A stretch of 64,000 bases of DNA. It comes from an uncultured Oscillospiraceae bacterium (GTDB taxonomy: Bacteria > Bacillota > Clostridia > Oscillospirales > Ruminococcaceae). A program made the translations under genes and the position numbers. Shown one piece after another: positions 16,217 through 25,001 of this stretch (position 1 is the first letter of the stretch; every line of letters starts with the position of its first letter). A model generated the notes under the pieces. The model ran no database searches, was not told where the DNA came from, and saw only the letters and a program-made list of their open reading frames with translations. The DNA lies in the NCBI GenBank assembly GCA_900547455.1, contig URGV01000001.1, forward strand, positions 124,001 to 188,000, written 5' to 3'.

Positions 16217-18694
16217 TTATATAAATTTACCGGTCAGGCTTTCAGGCGCGTTTTTCACCTGCTCCGGTGTTCCCGTAGCAACAATCCGTCCGCCTTCGTT
16301 GCCGCCGCCCGGCCCCATGTCGATGAGATAATCGGCGTTGCGGATCACGTCCAGATCGTGCTCGATGACGATAACGGTGGCGCCGCTCTGGATGAGGGTC
16401 TGGAAAACCGCAAGCAGGGTTTGGACGTCCAACGGATGCAGGCCGATGGTCGGCTCGTCAAATACAAAGACAGAGTCGGACTGGGGCTTGCCCATCTCGC
16501 TGGCCAGTTTCAGCCGCTGCGCTTCTCCGCCGGAAAGGCTGGGCGTCTCCTCCCCCAGGGTCAAGTACCCTAACCCGAGGTCCTGCAGCACCTGCAGCCG
16601 CTGATGCACCAGCTTCATCTCCTTGCAGAAATCCAAAGCGGTGCGCACATCCATCGCCATTAGCTCGGGCAAGGAGGCGCGCCGGCCGGATTTGGTTTGA
16701 TATTGAATTTGGTTGGCATCCTTACTGTAGCGGGAACCGCGGCATTCTGGGCAGGGAATTTGCACGTCGGGCAAAAACTGAACGTCCAGATTGATCACGC
16801 CGGTTCCGTCGCAGACCGGGCAGCGCAGCTTGCCGGTGTTGTAGGAGAAATCGTTCGCCCGAAAGCCGAGCCGTTTGGCATCTTCGGTTTTGGCAAGGAT
16901 TTTGCGCAGCTCGTCGTGAATGTTGGCGTAGGTGGCGACGGTGGAGCGGACGTTGATGCCGATGGGCGTCGCGTCGATCAGCTTGACCTGCTGGATGCCG
17001 TTAGCCTGAACGGAGCGGACATGGGAGGGAAGTGGCCGACTGTGAATAGCCGCATCCAGCCCCGGCACAAGACTTTCCAGCACCAGTGTGGTTTTGCCGG
17101 AGCCGGACACACCGGTAACGACGGTCAGCCTGCTCTTGGGGATGTTCACCTCCAGCGGCTTCACCGTGTGGATGCCGGCAGTGGAGAGATGAATTTTGCC
17201 GAGGGAGAAAAGCTGTTCCTGTTCGATTTGTTCCCTTGCGCGGATATTGGTGGATTTGGAAAAGAAGGGTCCGATTTGGGAGGCGCAATTTTGCTGCAGC
17301 TCGGCGGGAGAACCCTCCGCGATGACCTTTCCACCACCGGCGCCGGCCTCCGGCCCCATCTCGATAATCCAATCCGCTGTGGAAAGGATCTGCGTGTCGT
17401 GGTCGACCAGTACAATTGAATTGCCGTCCGCGATCAGGTCCTGCATCACGCCGGTTAGGCCGACAATGTTGGAGGGGTGCAGCCCGATAGAGGGTTCGTC
17501 CAAAACATAAAGGACGCCGGTGGTTCGGTTGCGGACAGCGCGGGCAAGCTGCATGCGCTGCCGCTCGCCGGTGGAGAGGGTGGAGGAGGCGCGATCCAGC
17601 GTCAGATAACCAAGGCCAAGTTCCAGCAGGCGTTTTGCAGATGTCTGAAAGGATTCGCAGATGCTTTGGGCCATCGGCCTCATCTCCTCGGGAAGGGAAG
17701 CAGGCACCGTATCCACCCAGAGGGCAAGATCGGAAAGGCTCATCTGGCAGACCTGATCGAGCGAAAGCCCTCGGACTCTGGGTGCTCTGGCCTGCTCGGA
17801 TAGGCGCGTCCCGCCGCAGTCCGGACAGGGCTCCTGCTTTAAAAATTTTTCCACCCGCTTCATGCCCTTTTCGTCTTTGACCTTGGAGAGGGCATTCTCG
17901 ACAGTGTAGATGGCGTTAAAGTAGGTGAAGTCAAGCTCGGTGGCCTGCTCGGAATTTTTGGCGCGGTATAAAATGTGCTTTTTCTCGGCGGGGCCATGAA
18001 AGACAATCTCCTTTTCGCGCTCGCTCAGCTCACGGAAAGGGACATCGGTGCGGACCCCCATCGCCCGGCAGACGTCGGTCATCAGCGACCACATCAGGGA
18101 GTTCCAGGGGGCTACGGCACCTTCATCGATCGAGAGCGATTCGTCGGGGACCAAGGTGGTGGGATCCACCGTCCGGACAATGCCGGTTCCGTCGCAGGTG
18201 CGGCAGGCGCCCCGGCTATTGAAGGCAAGCTCCTCGGCAGACGGCGCATAAAAGACCGCTCCACACACAGGGCAGGTCAGCGGCCGCCCGGCAGCCACCT
18301 CCAGGGTAGGGGAGAGATAGTGCCCATTGGGGCAGCGATGGCTGGCCAGCCGGGAAAACAGTAGGCGCAGGCTGTTTAAAAGCTCGGTTCCAGTCCCGAA
18401 GGTGCTGCGGATGCCGGGAACACCCGGCCTTTGGTGGAGGGCAAGGGCAGCAGGAATGTAAAGAACCTCGTCCACCTGCGCCTTTGCGGACTGAGTCATT
18501 CGCCGCCTAGTATAAGTGGAAAGTGCCTCAAGATAGCGGCGGGAGCCTTCAGCGTACAGCACGCCAAGCGCCAGCGACGATTTTCCAGAACCGGACACCC
18601 CGGCGATGCCGACAATTTTGTGAAGAGGAATATCCACGTCGATATTTTTCAGATTGTGGACCCTGGCCCCTCGCACCTTTATTTTATCAATCAT
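16217..18694 (-). CDS. UvrA-like ATPase lacking the UvrB-binding region
   Basis: This 825-residue twin-ABC protein of the UvrA family, DNA-damage-sensing in origin, has both Walker A motifs (GVSGSGKSSLAL near 30 and GVSGSGKTTLVL near 520), signatures LSTGERQRMQLARA and LSGGEAQRLKLASE, and zinc-type Cys motifs (CRTCDGTG, CPDCGG, CPVCDGTG, CPECRGSR). It is about 110 residues shorter than canonical UvrA, and the UvrB-interaction insert after the first Walker A seems reduced. It therefore resembles the second-class UvrA paralogues seen beside full UvrA, some tied to drug tolerance. The ATG at 18694 follows GAGGGGATTTTG. It is a lone leftward gene with a consensus-like promoter. Confidence 0.85.
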   Translation of the reverse strand: MIDKIKVRGARVHNLKNIDVDIPLHKIVGIAGVSGSGKSSLALGVLYAEGSRRYLEALSTYTRRRMTQSAKAQVDEVLYIPAALALHQRPGVPGIRSTFGTGTELLNSLRLLFSRLASHRCPNGHYLSPTLEVAAGRPLTCPVCGAVFYAPSAEELAFNSRGACRTCDGTGIVRTVDPTTLVPDESLSIDEGAVAPWNSLMWSLMTDVCRAMGVRTDVPFRELSEREKEIVFHGPAEKKHILYRAKNSEQATELDFTYFNAIYTVENALSKVKDEKGMKRVEKFLKQEPCPDCGGTRLSEQARAPRVRGLSLDQVCQMSLSDLALWVDTVPASLPEEMRPMAQSICESFQTSAKRLLELGLGYLTLDRASSTLSTGERQRMQLARAVRNRTTGVLYVLDEPSIGLHPSNIVGLTGVMQDLIADGNSIVLVDHDTQILSTADWIIEMGPEAGAGGGKVIAEGSPAELQQNCASQIGPFFSKSTNIRAREQIEQEQLFSLGKIHLSTAGIHTVKPLEVNIPKSRLTVVTGVSGSGKTTLVLESLVPGLDAAIHSRPLPSHVRSVQANGIQQVKLIDATPIGINVRSTVATYANIHDELRKILAKTEDAKRLGFRANDFSYNTGKLRCPVCDGTGVINLDVQFLPDVQIPCPECRGSRYSKDANQIQYQTKSGRRASLPELMAMDVRTALDFCKEMKLVHQRLQVLQDLGLGYLTLGEETPSLSGGEAQRLKLASEMGKPQSDSVFVFDEPTIGLHPLDVQTLLAVFQTLIQSGATVIVIEHDLDVIRNADYLIDMGPGGGNEGGRIVATGTPEQVKNAPESLTGKFI

Positions 18695-18750
18695 CAAAAT
18701 CCCCTCGTGTTCTGTCTGTATCGTTTGCATGAAATGTGATTTCCTTTTCT

Positions 18751-18779
18751 AGTATAAGGGGAGCAGGGGAGGATGTCAA
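18751..18779 (-). promoter_or_regulatory. Promoter of the UvrA-like gene
   Basis: Read on the minus strand: TTGACA (18779-18774), 17 bases, TATACT (18756-18751). Confidence 0.8.
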
Positions 18780-19148
18780 TTGCCGTTTCTGTTCTCTATC
18801 GCTTAAAGGAAAGCAGTGTGTTTTTTGGCAAAAGAAACAATGACAAGGATGAGAATTTGGAGAAAACAGGGATCCGTTTTGTCTTTGCCTGCTATTTGAA
18901 AAGGAAGGATAATAGGAGAGAGGGGACCTCAATAAAAACAAGAGCTACCTACGACAACTTAGAAGAAGACGAACTTTTAAGGAATATTTTTGTCGCTTTT
19001 CGAAACTTTTTTTGCTTTTTTGTAGCTGCTGTTGACCGACTGGTCTCATTTTCTGATAGGATTTTGGCTTGCCCTATTGGTCTTCTACTCCAAAAAGTGG
19101 CTTAATGATGCGCTTTTTTCTGATAATAAAATAACACAACAAAACCTA
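18780..19148. other. Intergenic stretch without a convincing gene
   Basis: This AT-rich spacer separates the UvrA-like promoter from the apbE promoter. A rightward frame (18773-19105, 110 codons) has no good ribosome site near its start. Its later part (about 18925-19000), coding for a peptide with NLEEDELLRNIFVAFRN, looks protein-like, so a gene remnant is possible but not shown. Confidence 0.4.
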
Positions 19149-19177
19149 TTGATTATTTAGTCAAAATGTAGTACACT
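19149..19177 (+). promoter_or_regulatory. Promoter of the apbE-Gx transporter unit
   Basis: TTGATT (19149-19154), 17 bases, TACACT (19172-19177). Confidence 0.55.
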
Positions 19178-19209
19178 TAAAAATGTTAGATATTGTTAGG
19201 AGGTCGGGC

Positions 19210-20277
19210 GTGAAGCAAAAAACAAAAACGATTTTGCTGGGTACTGTGGTGCTGGGCCTTTTGGTTGGAATTGTTCTGGCGGCAAGATGGTATCAGCAGG
19301 AGTATCAACTGGCGGTGTCCACCTCTTTTGTGATGGATACGGTTGTTGAGCAAAAGCTTTATGGTAGAAATTCGCAGCAGGCGGTCGCAGAGATCGAGCG
19401 GCGTCTGCAGCAGTATGAGCAGCAGTACTCGATGTACATAGAGGACAGTCAGGTCAGCCAAATCAACAAAAATGCGGGCGAAAAATATACAGCGGTTTCC
19501 GCAGAATGTTTGGAACTTTTGGAACGTTCTATTTTGGTTTCGCAGGAGTTTGACGGCCTGTTTGACATCACCATCGCTCCGCTGACACAGCTGTGGGGGA
19601 TTTCTTCCGAAGATCCCCATGTCCCACTCCAGGAAGAAATCGATCAGGCAAAAGCACTGGTCAATTACCGCGACATCCTGATTGATGGCAACCAGGTAAT
19701 GCTCCGAAACGAGGGACAGGCAATCGATCTGGGTGCGGTGGCAAAGGGAGCTTCCTGCGACATTGTTCGAGAAGTGGCCGCCGAATACGGCATCAAAACC
19801 GGCTATGCTTCAATAGGAGGCAATCTGGTGGTGCTGGGCGATGACCCTGATGGACAGCCGTATCAGTTTGCCATCCGTGACCCGCAGGGAGACGCTTCCG
19901 AATACATCGCGACCCTTTCCCTGACTGGAAAGACGATGGCGACCACCGGCGGATATGAGCGTTGGTTTGAGCAAGATGGCAAGCGATACCATCATGTTTT
20001 GGATCCGCGCACGGGTTACCCGTCGGAGTCGGATTTGCTGAGCGTCTCGGTCATATCGGAGGATGGTTTGCTGGCTGACTGCCTTTCCACCGCGCTGTTT
20101 GTGGAGGGCAAGGAAGCTGCACTGGAACGGATGCAGCGGGAGGATTACCAGCTGGTCATCGTCGACACCGAAGGCAATATCTACTACTCCCCTTCTTTGG
20201 AGGGGAATTTACAGCCAAACAGTCAAAATGCTCGCGGCTATCAGTTTACCGCCTATGAAGGAGGAGAGGAATCGTGA
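19210..20277 (+). CDS. apbE: FAD:protein FMN transferase (ApbE)
   Basis: This 355-residue enzyme transfers FMN from FAD onto Thr of target flavoproteins, typically RnfG, RnfD and NqrB/C, outside the membrane. An N-terminal anchor (about residues 8-27, ILLGTVVLGLLVGIVLAA) lacks a lipobox. ApbE landmarks follow: MDTVVEQKLYG, the GLFDITIAPLTQLW segment, AIDLGAVAKGASCD, GYASIGGNLVVLG and HHVLDPRTGYPS. GTG at 19210 is chosen over the upstream ATG-like codons because AGGAGG lies 6 bases before it. The stop overlaps the GTG of the next gene, and the rnf genes start about 0.6 kb on, giving it a clear client. Confidence 0.95.
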   Translation: MKQKTKTILLGTVVLGLLVGIVLAARWYQQEYQLAVSTSFVMDTVVEQKLYGRNSQQAVAEIERRLQQYEQQYSMYIEDSQVSQINKNAGEKYTAVSAECLELLERSILVSQEFDGLFDITIAPLTQLWGISSEDPHVPLQEEIDQAKALVNYRDILIDGNQVMLRNEGQAIDLGAVAKGASCDIVREVAAEYGIKTGYASIGGNLVVLGDDPDGQPYQFAIRDPQGDASEYIATLSLTGKTMATTGGYERWFEQDGKRYHHVLDPRTGYPSESDLLSVSVISEDGLLADCLSTALFVEGKEAALERMQREDYQLVIVDTEGNIYYSPSLEGNLQPNSQNARGYQFTAYEGGEES

Positions 20278-20801
20278 GGAATCTGACCTCCAAAATCAGC
20301 CTGATGGGCCTTTTGTTCGCATTGGCGATGGCGTTTTCCTACCTGGAAAGCATGGTGACGATTCCGGGAATGCTGCCGGGGATCCGGCTGGGCCTTTCCA
20401 ACCTGGTGACGATGTACTGCCTGTTTTTCCTGGGAAAAGGGGCGGGCTACACCATGGCGGTGATGAAGTCGCTGTTTGTTCTACTCACCCGGGGTTTTGT
20501 CGCGGGGCTGCTGAGCTTGTCCGGAGGAATTCTGTCGGTGACAGCGATTCTCCTGGTCGATTGGCTGACCAAACGCACCCTGCACTATATCACGCTCAGC
20601 GTGCTGGGGGCGGTCTTTCACAATGTCGGGCAGCTAATCTTGGCCCGATTTTTGACAAGTGTTTTCCTTTATTATTATATACCCGTTTTGATTCTCTCCG
20701 GCTTGGTGGTGGGGATGCTGACGGGAAAAATCTTTGTTTGGATAATCCCTTATCTTCCGGAACGTTACCGCAAACAATTGAGGGAGCGCCCCGGAAAATA
20801 A
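20274..20801 (+). CDS. Gx transporter family membrane protein
   Basis: This 175-residue polytopic protein has five to six hydrophobic helices. It matches the family once called heptaprenyl diphosphate synthase component I and now Gx transporters, resembling small ECF-type substrate-binding membrane subunits. Its GIRLGLSNLVTMYCLFFLG and GGILSVTAILL segments are characteristic. The GTG start at 20274 overlaps the apbE stop by four bases (GTGA), so the two are translationally coupled. Such genes often accompany apbE and rnf/nqr clusters, suggesting flavin or quinone-related transport, but no substrate can be assigned. Confidence 0.82.
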   Translation: MRNLTSKISLMGLLFALAMAFSYLESMVTIPGMLPGIRLGLSNLVTMYCLFFLGKGAGYTMAVMKSLFVLLTRGFVAGLLSLSGGILSVTAILLVDWLTKRTLHYITLSVLGAVFHNVGQLILARFLTSVFLYYYIPVLILSGLVVGMLTGKIFVWIIPYLPERYRKQLRERPGK

Positions 20802-20816
20802 GGATTATAGGAAGAT

Positions 20817-20871
20817 ATCCAGGGCGACTCTTTTGAAAAGGTCGGCCTGCTATCGCCTGTCTGGATTTTTT
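20817..20871 (+). terminator. Terminator/attenuator between the Gx transporter and rnfC
   Basis: ATCCAGGGCGA (20817-20827) pairs with TCGCC plus CTGGAT (20853-20857 and 20861-20866; 3-base bulge), enclosing a smaller GAC/GTC hairpin, and is followed by a T run (20866-20871). A second possible stem, GCCTG (20855-20859) with CAGGC (20872-20876), would compete with it, as in attenuators. Confidence 0.6.
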
Positions 20872-20902
20872 CAGGCAATCTATAGAAATGGGGGCTAAAA
20901 TC

Positions 20903-22210
20903 GTGTCGAACAATGGTAAGAAGACATTGCCGGGCGCGCATGTGCCGCATCATAAGAACACCAATGACAGTGTTCCGCAGGCTATGCCGGTCCCGGCCAA
21001 GGTGTACATTTCCATGCATATGCACATGGGTGCGCCTTGTAACCCGCTGGTGAAGAAGGGGGATTATGTAAAGGTAGGGCAGCTGATCGGCTCTTCTGAG
21101 GCGTTTATGAGCGCGCGGACACACTCCAGCGTGTCGGGAACCGTTGAAGCAATCACTACCATGACGACCAGCATCGGCAACGTCGATCAGGTCGTTGTCA
21201 TCGCAACGGATGGGAAACAGGAGGTTTCTGAGGAGGTAAAACCGCCTGTTGTCACCAACTATCAGGAATTTTTGGAAGCACTCAAATGTTCCGGTCTGGT
21301 TGGACTTGGCGGCGCGGGTTTCCCGGCTCACGTTAAGTTTAATCTTAAAGACATCAACGCGGTCGACACATTGGTGGTCAATGCTGCCGAGTGCGAACCA
21401 TACATCACCACTGACCTGCGGACCATGCTGGACAAATCCGATATGCTGCTTAAGGGCATCAAGGCAGTGCAGCAGTTTATGCCGATCAAGCACGTCTATA
21501 TCGGCATAGAGGACAACAAGCCGCAGGCGATTGAGAAGTTGCGCAAGGAGTATGCGAACGAATCCAGCATCGAAGTGGTGCCGCTCAAGGCGATGTACCC
21601 GAAGGGCGCTGAAAAGGTCATTGCCTATGAGACGGCAGGCAAAGTCATCAAGGAGGGCCAGCTGCCGTGGCAGGCCGGGGTCATCATCAGCAACGTCACC
21701 TCAATGGCCTTTATTGGAGAGTATTTGACTACCGGCATGCCGCTGATTACCAAGACCATCACGGTGGATGGCTCTGCGATCAAAGAGCCTAAGAATGTCA
21801 TCGCGCCAATCGGCACCCCATTTAAGGACATTGTCGATTTCTGCGGTGGATTTAAGGAAGAACCTGCCAAGCTGCTGATGGGCGGTCCCATGATGGGTAC
21901 CCCGTTGTATGACGTCAACTATCCGCTGGTCAAAAACAACAACGCGTTGCTCGCCTTTGCCAAAGCAGACGTCCCGGTCTATCAGGAGACGGCCTGCATC
22001 CGCTGCGGACGCTGTGTTCGGACCTGCCCAATGGGTCTGATGCCGTCGCTGATCGAGACTGCATATAAGATGAAGGATGTCGACGAGTTGAAGTCCCTGA
22101 AGGTCAACCTGTGCATCGAGTGTGGCTGCTGCTCTTATGTATGCCCGGCGAGACGCCAATTGGTTGTCGTCAACAAGCTGGCAAAGAGTTTGATCGCTCC
22201 AAAAAAATAG
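20903..22210 (+). CDS. rnfC: Rnf complex subunit C (Fe-S/FMN, NADH-side)
   Basis: This roughly 435-residue peripheral subunit of the Rnf ferredoxin:NAD+ oxidoreductase faces the cytoplasm and handles the NAD(H) half-reaction. An N-terminal barrel (PVPAKVYISMHMHMGAP) is followed by the flavin-binding GLGGAGFPAHVKF segment and AECEPY, and two [4Fe-4S] motifs near the end (CIRCGRCVRTCP and CIECGCCSYVCP). It ends shortly after the second motif, lacking the long Ala/Lys repeats of enterobacterial RnfC. GTG at 20903 has GGGGG 8 bases upstream; the in-frame ATG at 20888 has no clear site. First gene of rnfCDGEAB, preceded by an attenuator-like hairpin. Confidence 0.95.
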   Translation: MSNNGKKTLPGAHVPHHKNTNDSVPQAMPVPAKVYISMHMHMGAPCNPLVKKGDYVKVGQLIGSSEAFMSARTHSSVSGTVEAITTMTTSIGNVDQVVVIATDGKQEVSEEVKPPVVTNYQEFLEALKCSGLVGLGGAGFPAHVKFNLKDINAVDTLVVNAAECEPYITTDLRTMLDKSDMLLKGIKAVQQFMPIKHVYIGIEDNKPQAIEKLRKEYANESSIEVVPLKAMYPKGAEKVIAYETAGKVIKEGQLPWQAGVIISNVTSMAFIGEYLTTGMPLITKTITVDGSAIKEPKNVIAPIGTPFKDIVDFCGGFKEEPAKLLMGGPMMGTPLYDVNYPLVKNNNALLAFAKADVPVYQETACIRCGRCVRTCPMGLMPSLIETAYKMKDVDELKSLKVNLCIECGCCSYVCPARRQLVVVNKLAKSLIAPKK

Positions 22211-22226
22211 TTTGAGGTGAATTGCT

Positions 22227-23165
22227 TTGAGTAACAAATTGATCGTATCTCCATCGCCGCATATTCGGGACAGCGCATCCACCAGCACGATCATGCGGGA
22301 CGTTTTGATTGCCTTGGCTCCGGCAATGGTTGCGGCGGTGATTATCTTTGGGTTCCGCGCACTTTTGATGACTGCGGTTTGTGTTGCGGCGTGTATAGTT
22401 TTCGAATATGGCACCGAGCGGATTTTGGGCAGAGAGGTCACCATTTCCGACCTGAGCGCTGCGGTCACCGGCGTGATTTTGTCCTTTAACCTTCCGGTAC
22501 AGCTGCCGCTTTGGATGGCGGTTGTCGGTTGCTTTTTTGCTATCGTTATCGTTAAGCAGTTGTTTGGCGGCATCGGCAACAACTTTGCAAATCCGGCGAT
22601 CGCGGCAAGAATTTTCCTGCTGTTATCCTTCTCCCAGCAGATGACTACCTGGCTGCAGGTGGAGAATGGACACGCTGTAGAGGGCGTATACGGTGCTACT
22701 CCGCTGGCATTAATCTCTGCAGGCGACACTGCAAACCTGCCTTCTCTGCTGGATATGTTCTTGGGTGTCAGAGGCGGCTGTATGGGTGAAACCTGTGCAC
22801 TTGCTCTGTTGATTGGCGGCATCTACTTGATCTACCGCAAGGTTATCACCATCACCATCCCGCTGAGCTTTATCGGTGGCGTCTTTGTCCTCTCTCTGCT
22901 GTTCGGCGTAGACCCTCTGTATCAGGTGCTGGGCGGTGGTTTGATGATCGGCGCATTCTTTATGGCGACTGATTACACCACCTCTCCAATCACAGAAAAA
23001 GGAAAGATTATCTTTGGTTTGGGCTGTGCCTTGATCACCATGGTCATCCGTGTATTCGGCTCCTATCCGGAAGGCGTGTCCTATTCGATCCTCCTGATGA
23101 ATATTATCACCCCGCACATCAACAGGATGGTTCGCAATAAAGCGTTTGGAGGTGTGCAGCAGTAA
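22227..23165 (+). CDS. rnfD: Rnf complex subunit D (covalent FMN membrane subunit)
   Basis: This 312-residue membrane subunit has about 8-10 helices and helps form the ion channel and electron path. The GATPLALIS segment (about residue 155) holds the Thr that ApbE flavinylates in the family. SPHIRDSASTSTIMRDVLIAL near the N-terminus and FFMATDYTTSPIT are typical. The start is TTG at 22227 with GAGGTG 8 bases upstream. The stop TAA shares a base with the rnfG ATG (TAATG). Confidence 0.94.
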   Translation: MSNKLIVSPSPHIRDSASTSTIMRDVLIALAPAMVAAVIIFGFRALLMTAVCVAACIVFEYGTERILGREVTISDLSAAVTGVILSFNLPVQLPLWMAVVGCFFAIVIVKQLFGGIGNNFANPAIAARIFLLLSFSQQMTTWLQVENGHAVEGVYGATPLALISAGDTANLPSLLDMFLGVRGGCMGETCALALLIGGIYLIYRKVITITIPLSFIGGVFVLSLLFGVDPLYQVLGGGLMIGAFFMATDYTTSPITEKGKIIFGLGCALITMVIRVFGSYPEGVSYSILLMNIITPHINRMVRNKAFGGVQQ

Positions 23166-23695
23166 TGAACGCATCAACCATGAATGAATTTGTAAAGCCA
23201 ACCCTCGTGCTGACCGTGATCTGCCTGATTATTACCCTGCTGCTTGCGATCAGCCAGAATATCACAGAACCAATCATCGAGGAGAACAACCGCAGAATTG
23301 CGGAAGAGTCCAGAGCGGAGGTCCTTGCGGAAGCAGATTCTTTTGAACAGGTGCAGGGCGAGTTCCCGGACGGTGTATCGGATGTATATGCTGCAGCGAA
23401 CGGAACTGGCTATACAATCACTGTGTCTTCCAAAGGTTATTCCAGCGATCCACTCCAGGTGATGGTCGGAATTAAAGAAGATGGCACCATAGAACGTATC
23501 AAAATTCTGACCAATAATGAGACACCGGGTCTCGGCTCCAAAGTTTCTAACGACGATTTTGTCAACCAGTTTGAGGGAATGGACAGCTCGATGGAAGGCT
23601 TTGAAGCAATTGGTGGAGCAACCGTCTCCTCGAATGCGATGAGAAGTGCAATCGAAACTGCCTTCCAGGTCTATGATATGGTGAAAGGGGAGTAG
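23165..23695 (+). CDS. rnfG: Rnf complex subunit G (covalent FMN)
   Basis: This 176-residue subunit has one N-terminal transmembrane helix (about 11-31) and an external FMN-binding domain. The motif GGATVSSNAM (about 152-161) carries the Thr that receives FMN from ApbE. GLGSKVSNDDFVNQF is also typical. GGAGGTG lies 10 bases before the ATG, which overlaps the rnfD stop by one base. It is near the short end of RnfG lengths. Confidence 0.95.
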   Translation: MNASTMNEFVKPTLVLTVICLIITLLLAISQNITEPIIEENNRRIAEESRAEVLAEADSFEQVQGEFPDGVSDVYAAANGTGYTITVSSKGYSSDPLQVMVGIKEDGTIERIKILTNNETPGLGSKVSNDDFVNQFEGMDSSMEGFEAIGGATVSSNAMRSAIETAFQVYDMVKGE

Positions 23696-23700
23696 AGAAG

Positions 23701-24384
23701 ATGGAAAAAGAAAAGACAAATCTTCAAGTACTGACCAACGGTATTATTAAAGAGAACCCGACGCTGGTTCTGGTGCTGGGCACCTGCCCGACCATTGCGA
23801 TCACCACTATGGCGATGAACGCAATCGGTATGGGCTTTGCAGCAACTTTTGTACTGGTTGGTTCCAACGTTGTGATTTCTGCGCTGCGAAAGGTGATTCC
23901 AGACAAGGTTCGTATTCCGTGTTTTATCGTCATCATTGCCGGCTTTGTTACCCTGCTCAGCTCGCTTCTGCAGGCGTTTTTCCCCAGCATTTATGACGCA
24001 CTTGGCTTGTTTTTGCCGCTGATTGTTGTAAACTGTATCATCCTGGGCCGCGCGGAGATGTTCGCAAGCAAAAACACTGTTGTTAAATCCGCTTTGGACG
24101 GCGTCGGTATGGGTATCGGTTTTACTTTGGCGCTCCTGGTAATCGGCTCTATCCGTGAGATTCTGGGTTCTGGTACCTGGTTTGGTATTCCGATTACTGC
24201 CAACTTTATCGATCCAATTTCCATTTTTGTTCTGGCTCCTGGTGGATTCCTTGTCTTTGGCTGTGTCATTGCACTGCTGAACAAGCTGACCAATGGTAAA
24301 GCTGTTAAGAGAAAGAGCTTTGATTGTGCGTCCTGCCCGAATGCTGCAGGCTGCGCCAATGCGGGGAAGGGAGAATGTGAATAA
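23701..24384 (+). CDS. rnfE: Rnf complex subunit E
   Basis: This 227-residue integral membrane subunit has about six helices, is related to RnfA and lies at the ion-pathway core. NGIIKENPTLVLVLGTCPT at the N-terminus is the family hallmark (VLGxCP). The C-terminal tail is Cys-rich (CASCPNAAGCANAGKGEC), an extension seen in clostridial RnfE. GGGGAG lies before the ATG. Its stop overlaps the rnfA ATG (TAATG). Confidence 0.95.
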   Translation: MEKEKTNLQVLTNGIIKENPTLVLVLGTCPTIAITTMAMNAIGMGFAATFVLVGSNVVISALRKVIPDKVRIPCFIVIIAGFVTLLSSLLQAFFPSIYDALGLFLPLIVVNCIILGRAEMFASKNTVVKSALDGVGMGIGFTLALLVIGSIREILGSGTWFGIPITANFIDPISIFVLAPGGFLVFGCVIALLNKLTNGKAVKRKSFDCASCPNAAGCANAGKGECE

Positions 24385-24983
24385 TGGAAGTATTTAGAAA
24401 TTTAATGTATATTTTCGTCACTTCCTCGTTGGTCGAAAATATCGTTCTAGCCAAGTTTTTGGGCTGCTGCCCATTCTTGGGTGTATCGAAAAAACTGGAT
24501 TCTGCAGTCGGCATGAGCTCTGCGGTAATCTTTGTTTTGCTGATGTCCACCGCAGTCACCTGGCCAATCTATACCTTCCTGCTGGTTCCTTTTGGCTTGG
24601 AGTATCTGCAGACAATCGTCTTCATCCTGGTCATCGCCGCACTGGTACAGTTGGTCGAATTTGTTATGAAAAAATACATGAAGCCACTGTACAGGGCGCT
24701 GGGTGTTTACCTGCCGTTGATCACGACCAACTGTGCGGTTTTGGGCTGCGTACTTTTGAATGTAGAAAACAGCTACAACTTTATCGAGTCGATTGTTAAC
24801 ACTCTGGGTATCGGCATCGGTTTCATGTTGGCTATGGTTCTGTTTGCTGGTGTCAGAAGCAAAATGGAAACGGTTGAGTTTCCCAAGAGTTTTCAGGGTG
24901 TACCAATTACGCTGGTAGCTGCCTCCATTGTTTCCATGTCCTTTATGGGCTTTGCAAGCGTGGCAGACGGCATCTTTAAATAA
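24384..24983 (+). CDS. rnfA: Rnf complex subunit A
   Basis: This 199-residue membrane subunit is homologous to RnfE but inserted in the opposite orientation. With RnfE it binds a membrane Fe-S cluster through the conserved VLAKFLGCCPFLGVSKK and TTNCAVLGC cysteine segments. The start overlaps the rnfE stop, implying coupled translation and equal stoichiometry. Confidence 0.96.
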   Translation: MEVFRNLMYIFVTSSLVENIVLAKFLGCCPFLGVSKKLDSAVGMSSAVIFVLLMSTAVTWPIYTFLLVPFGLEYLQTIVFILVIAALVQLVEFVMKKYMKPLYRALGVYLPLITTNCAVLGCVLLNVENSYNFIESIVNTLGIGIGFMLAMVLFAGVRSKMETVEFPKSFQGVPITLVAASIVSMSFMGFASVADGIFK

Positions 24984-25001
24984 CGAGGAGGAGACAAAAT
25001 C

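Noticed and set aside
18773..19105. 110-codon frame between the UvrA-like gene and apbE
   Set aside because: Start overlaps the UvrA-like promoter and has no ribosome site; only a short later segment looks protein-like, so at most a remnant.
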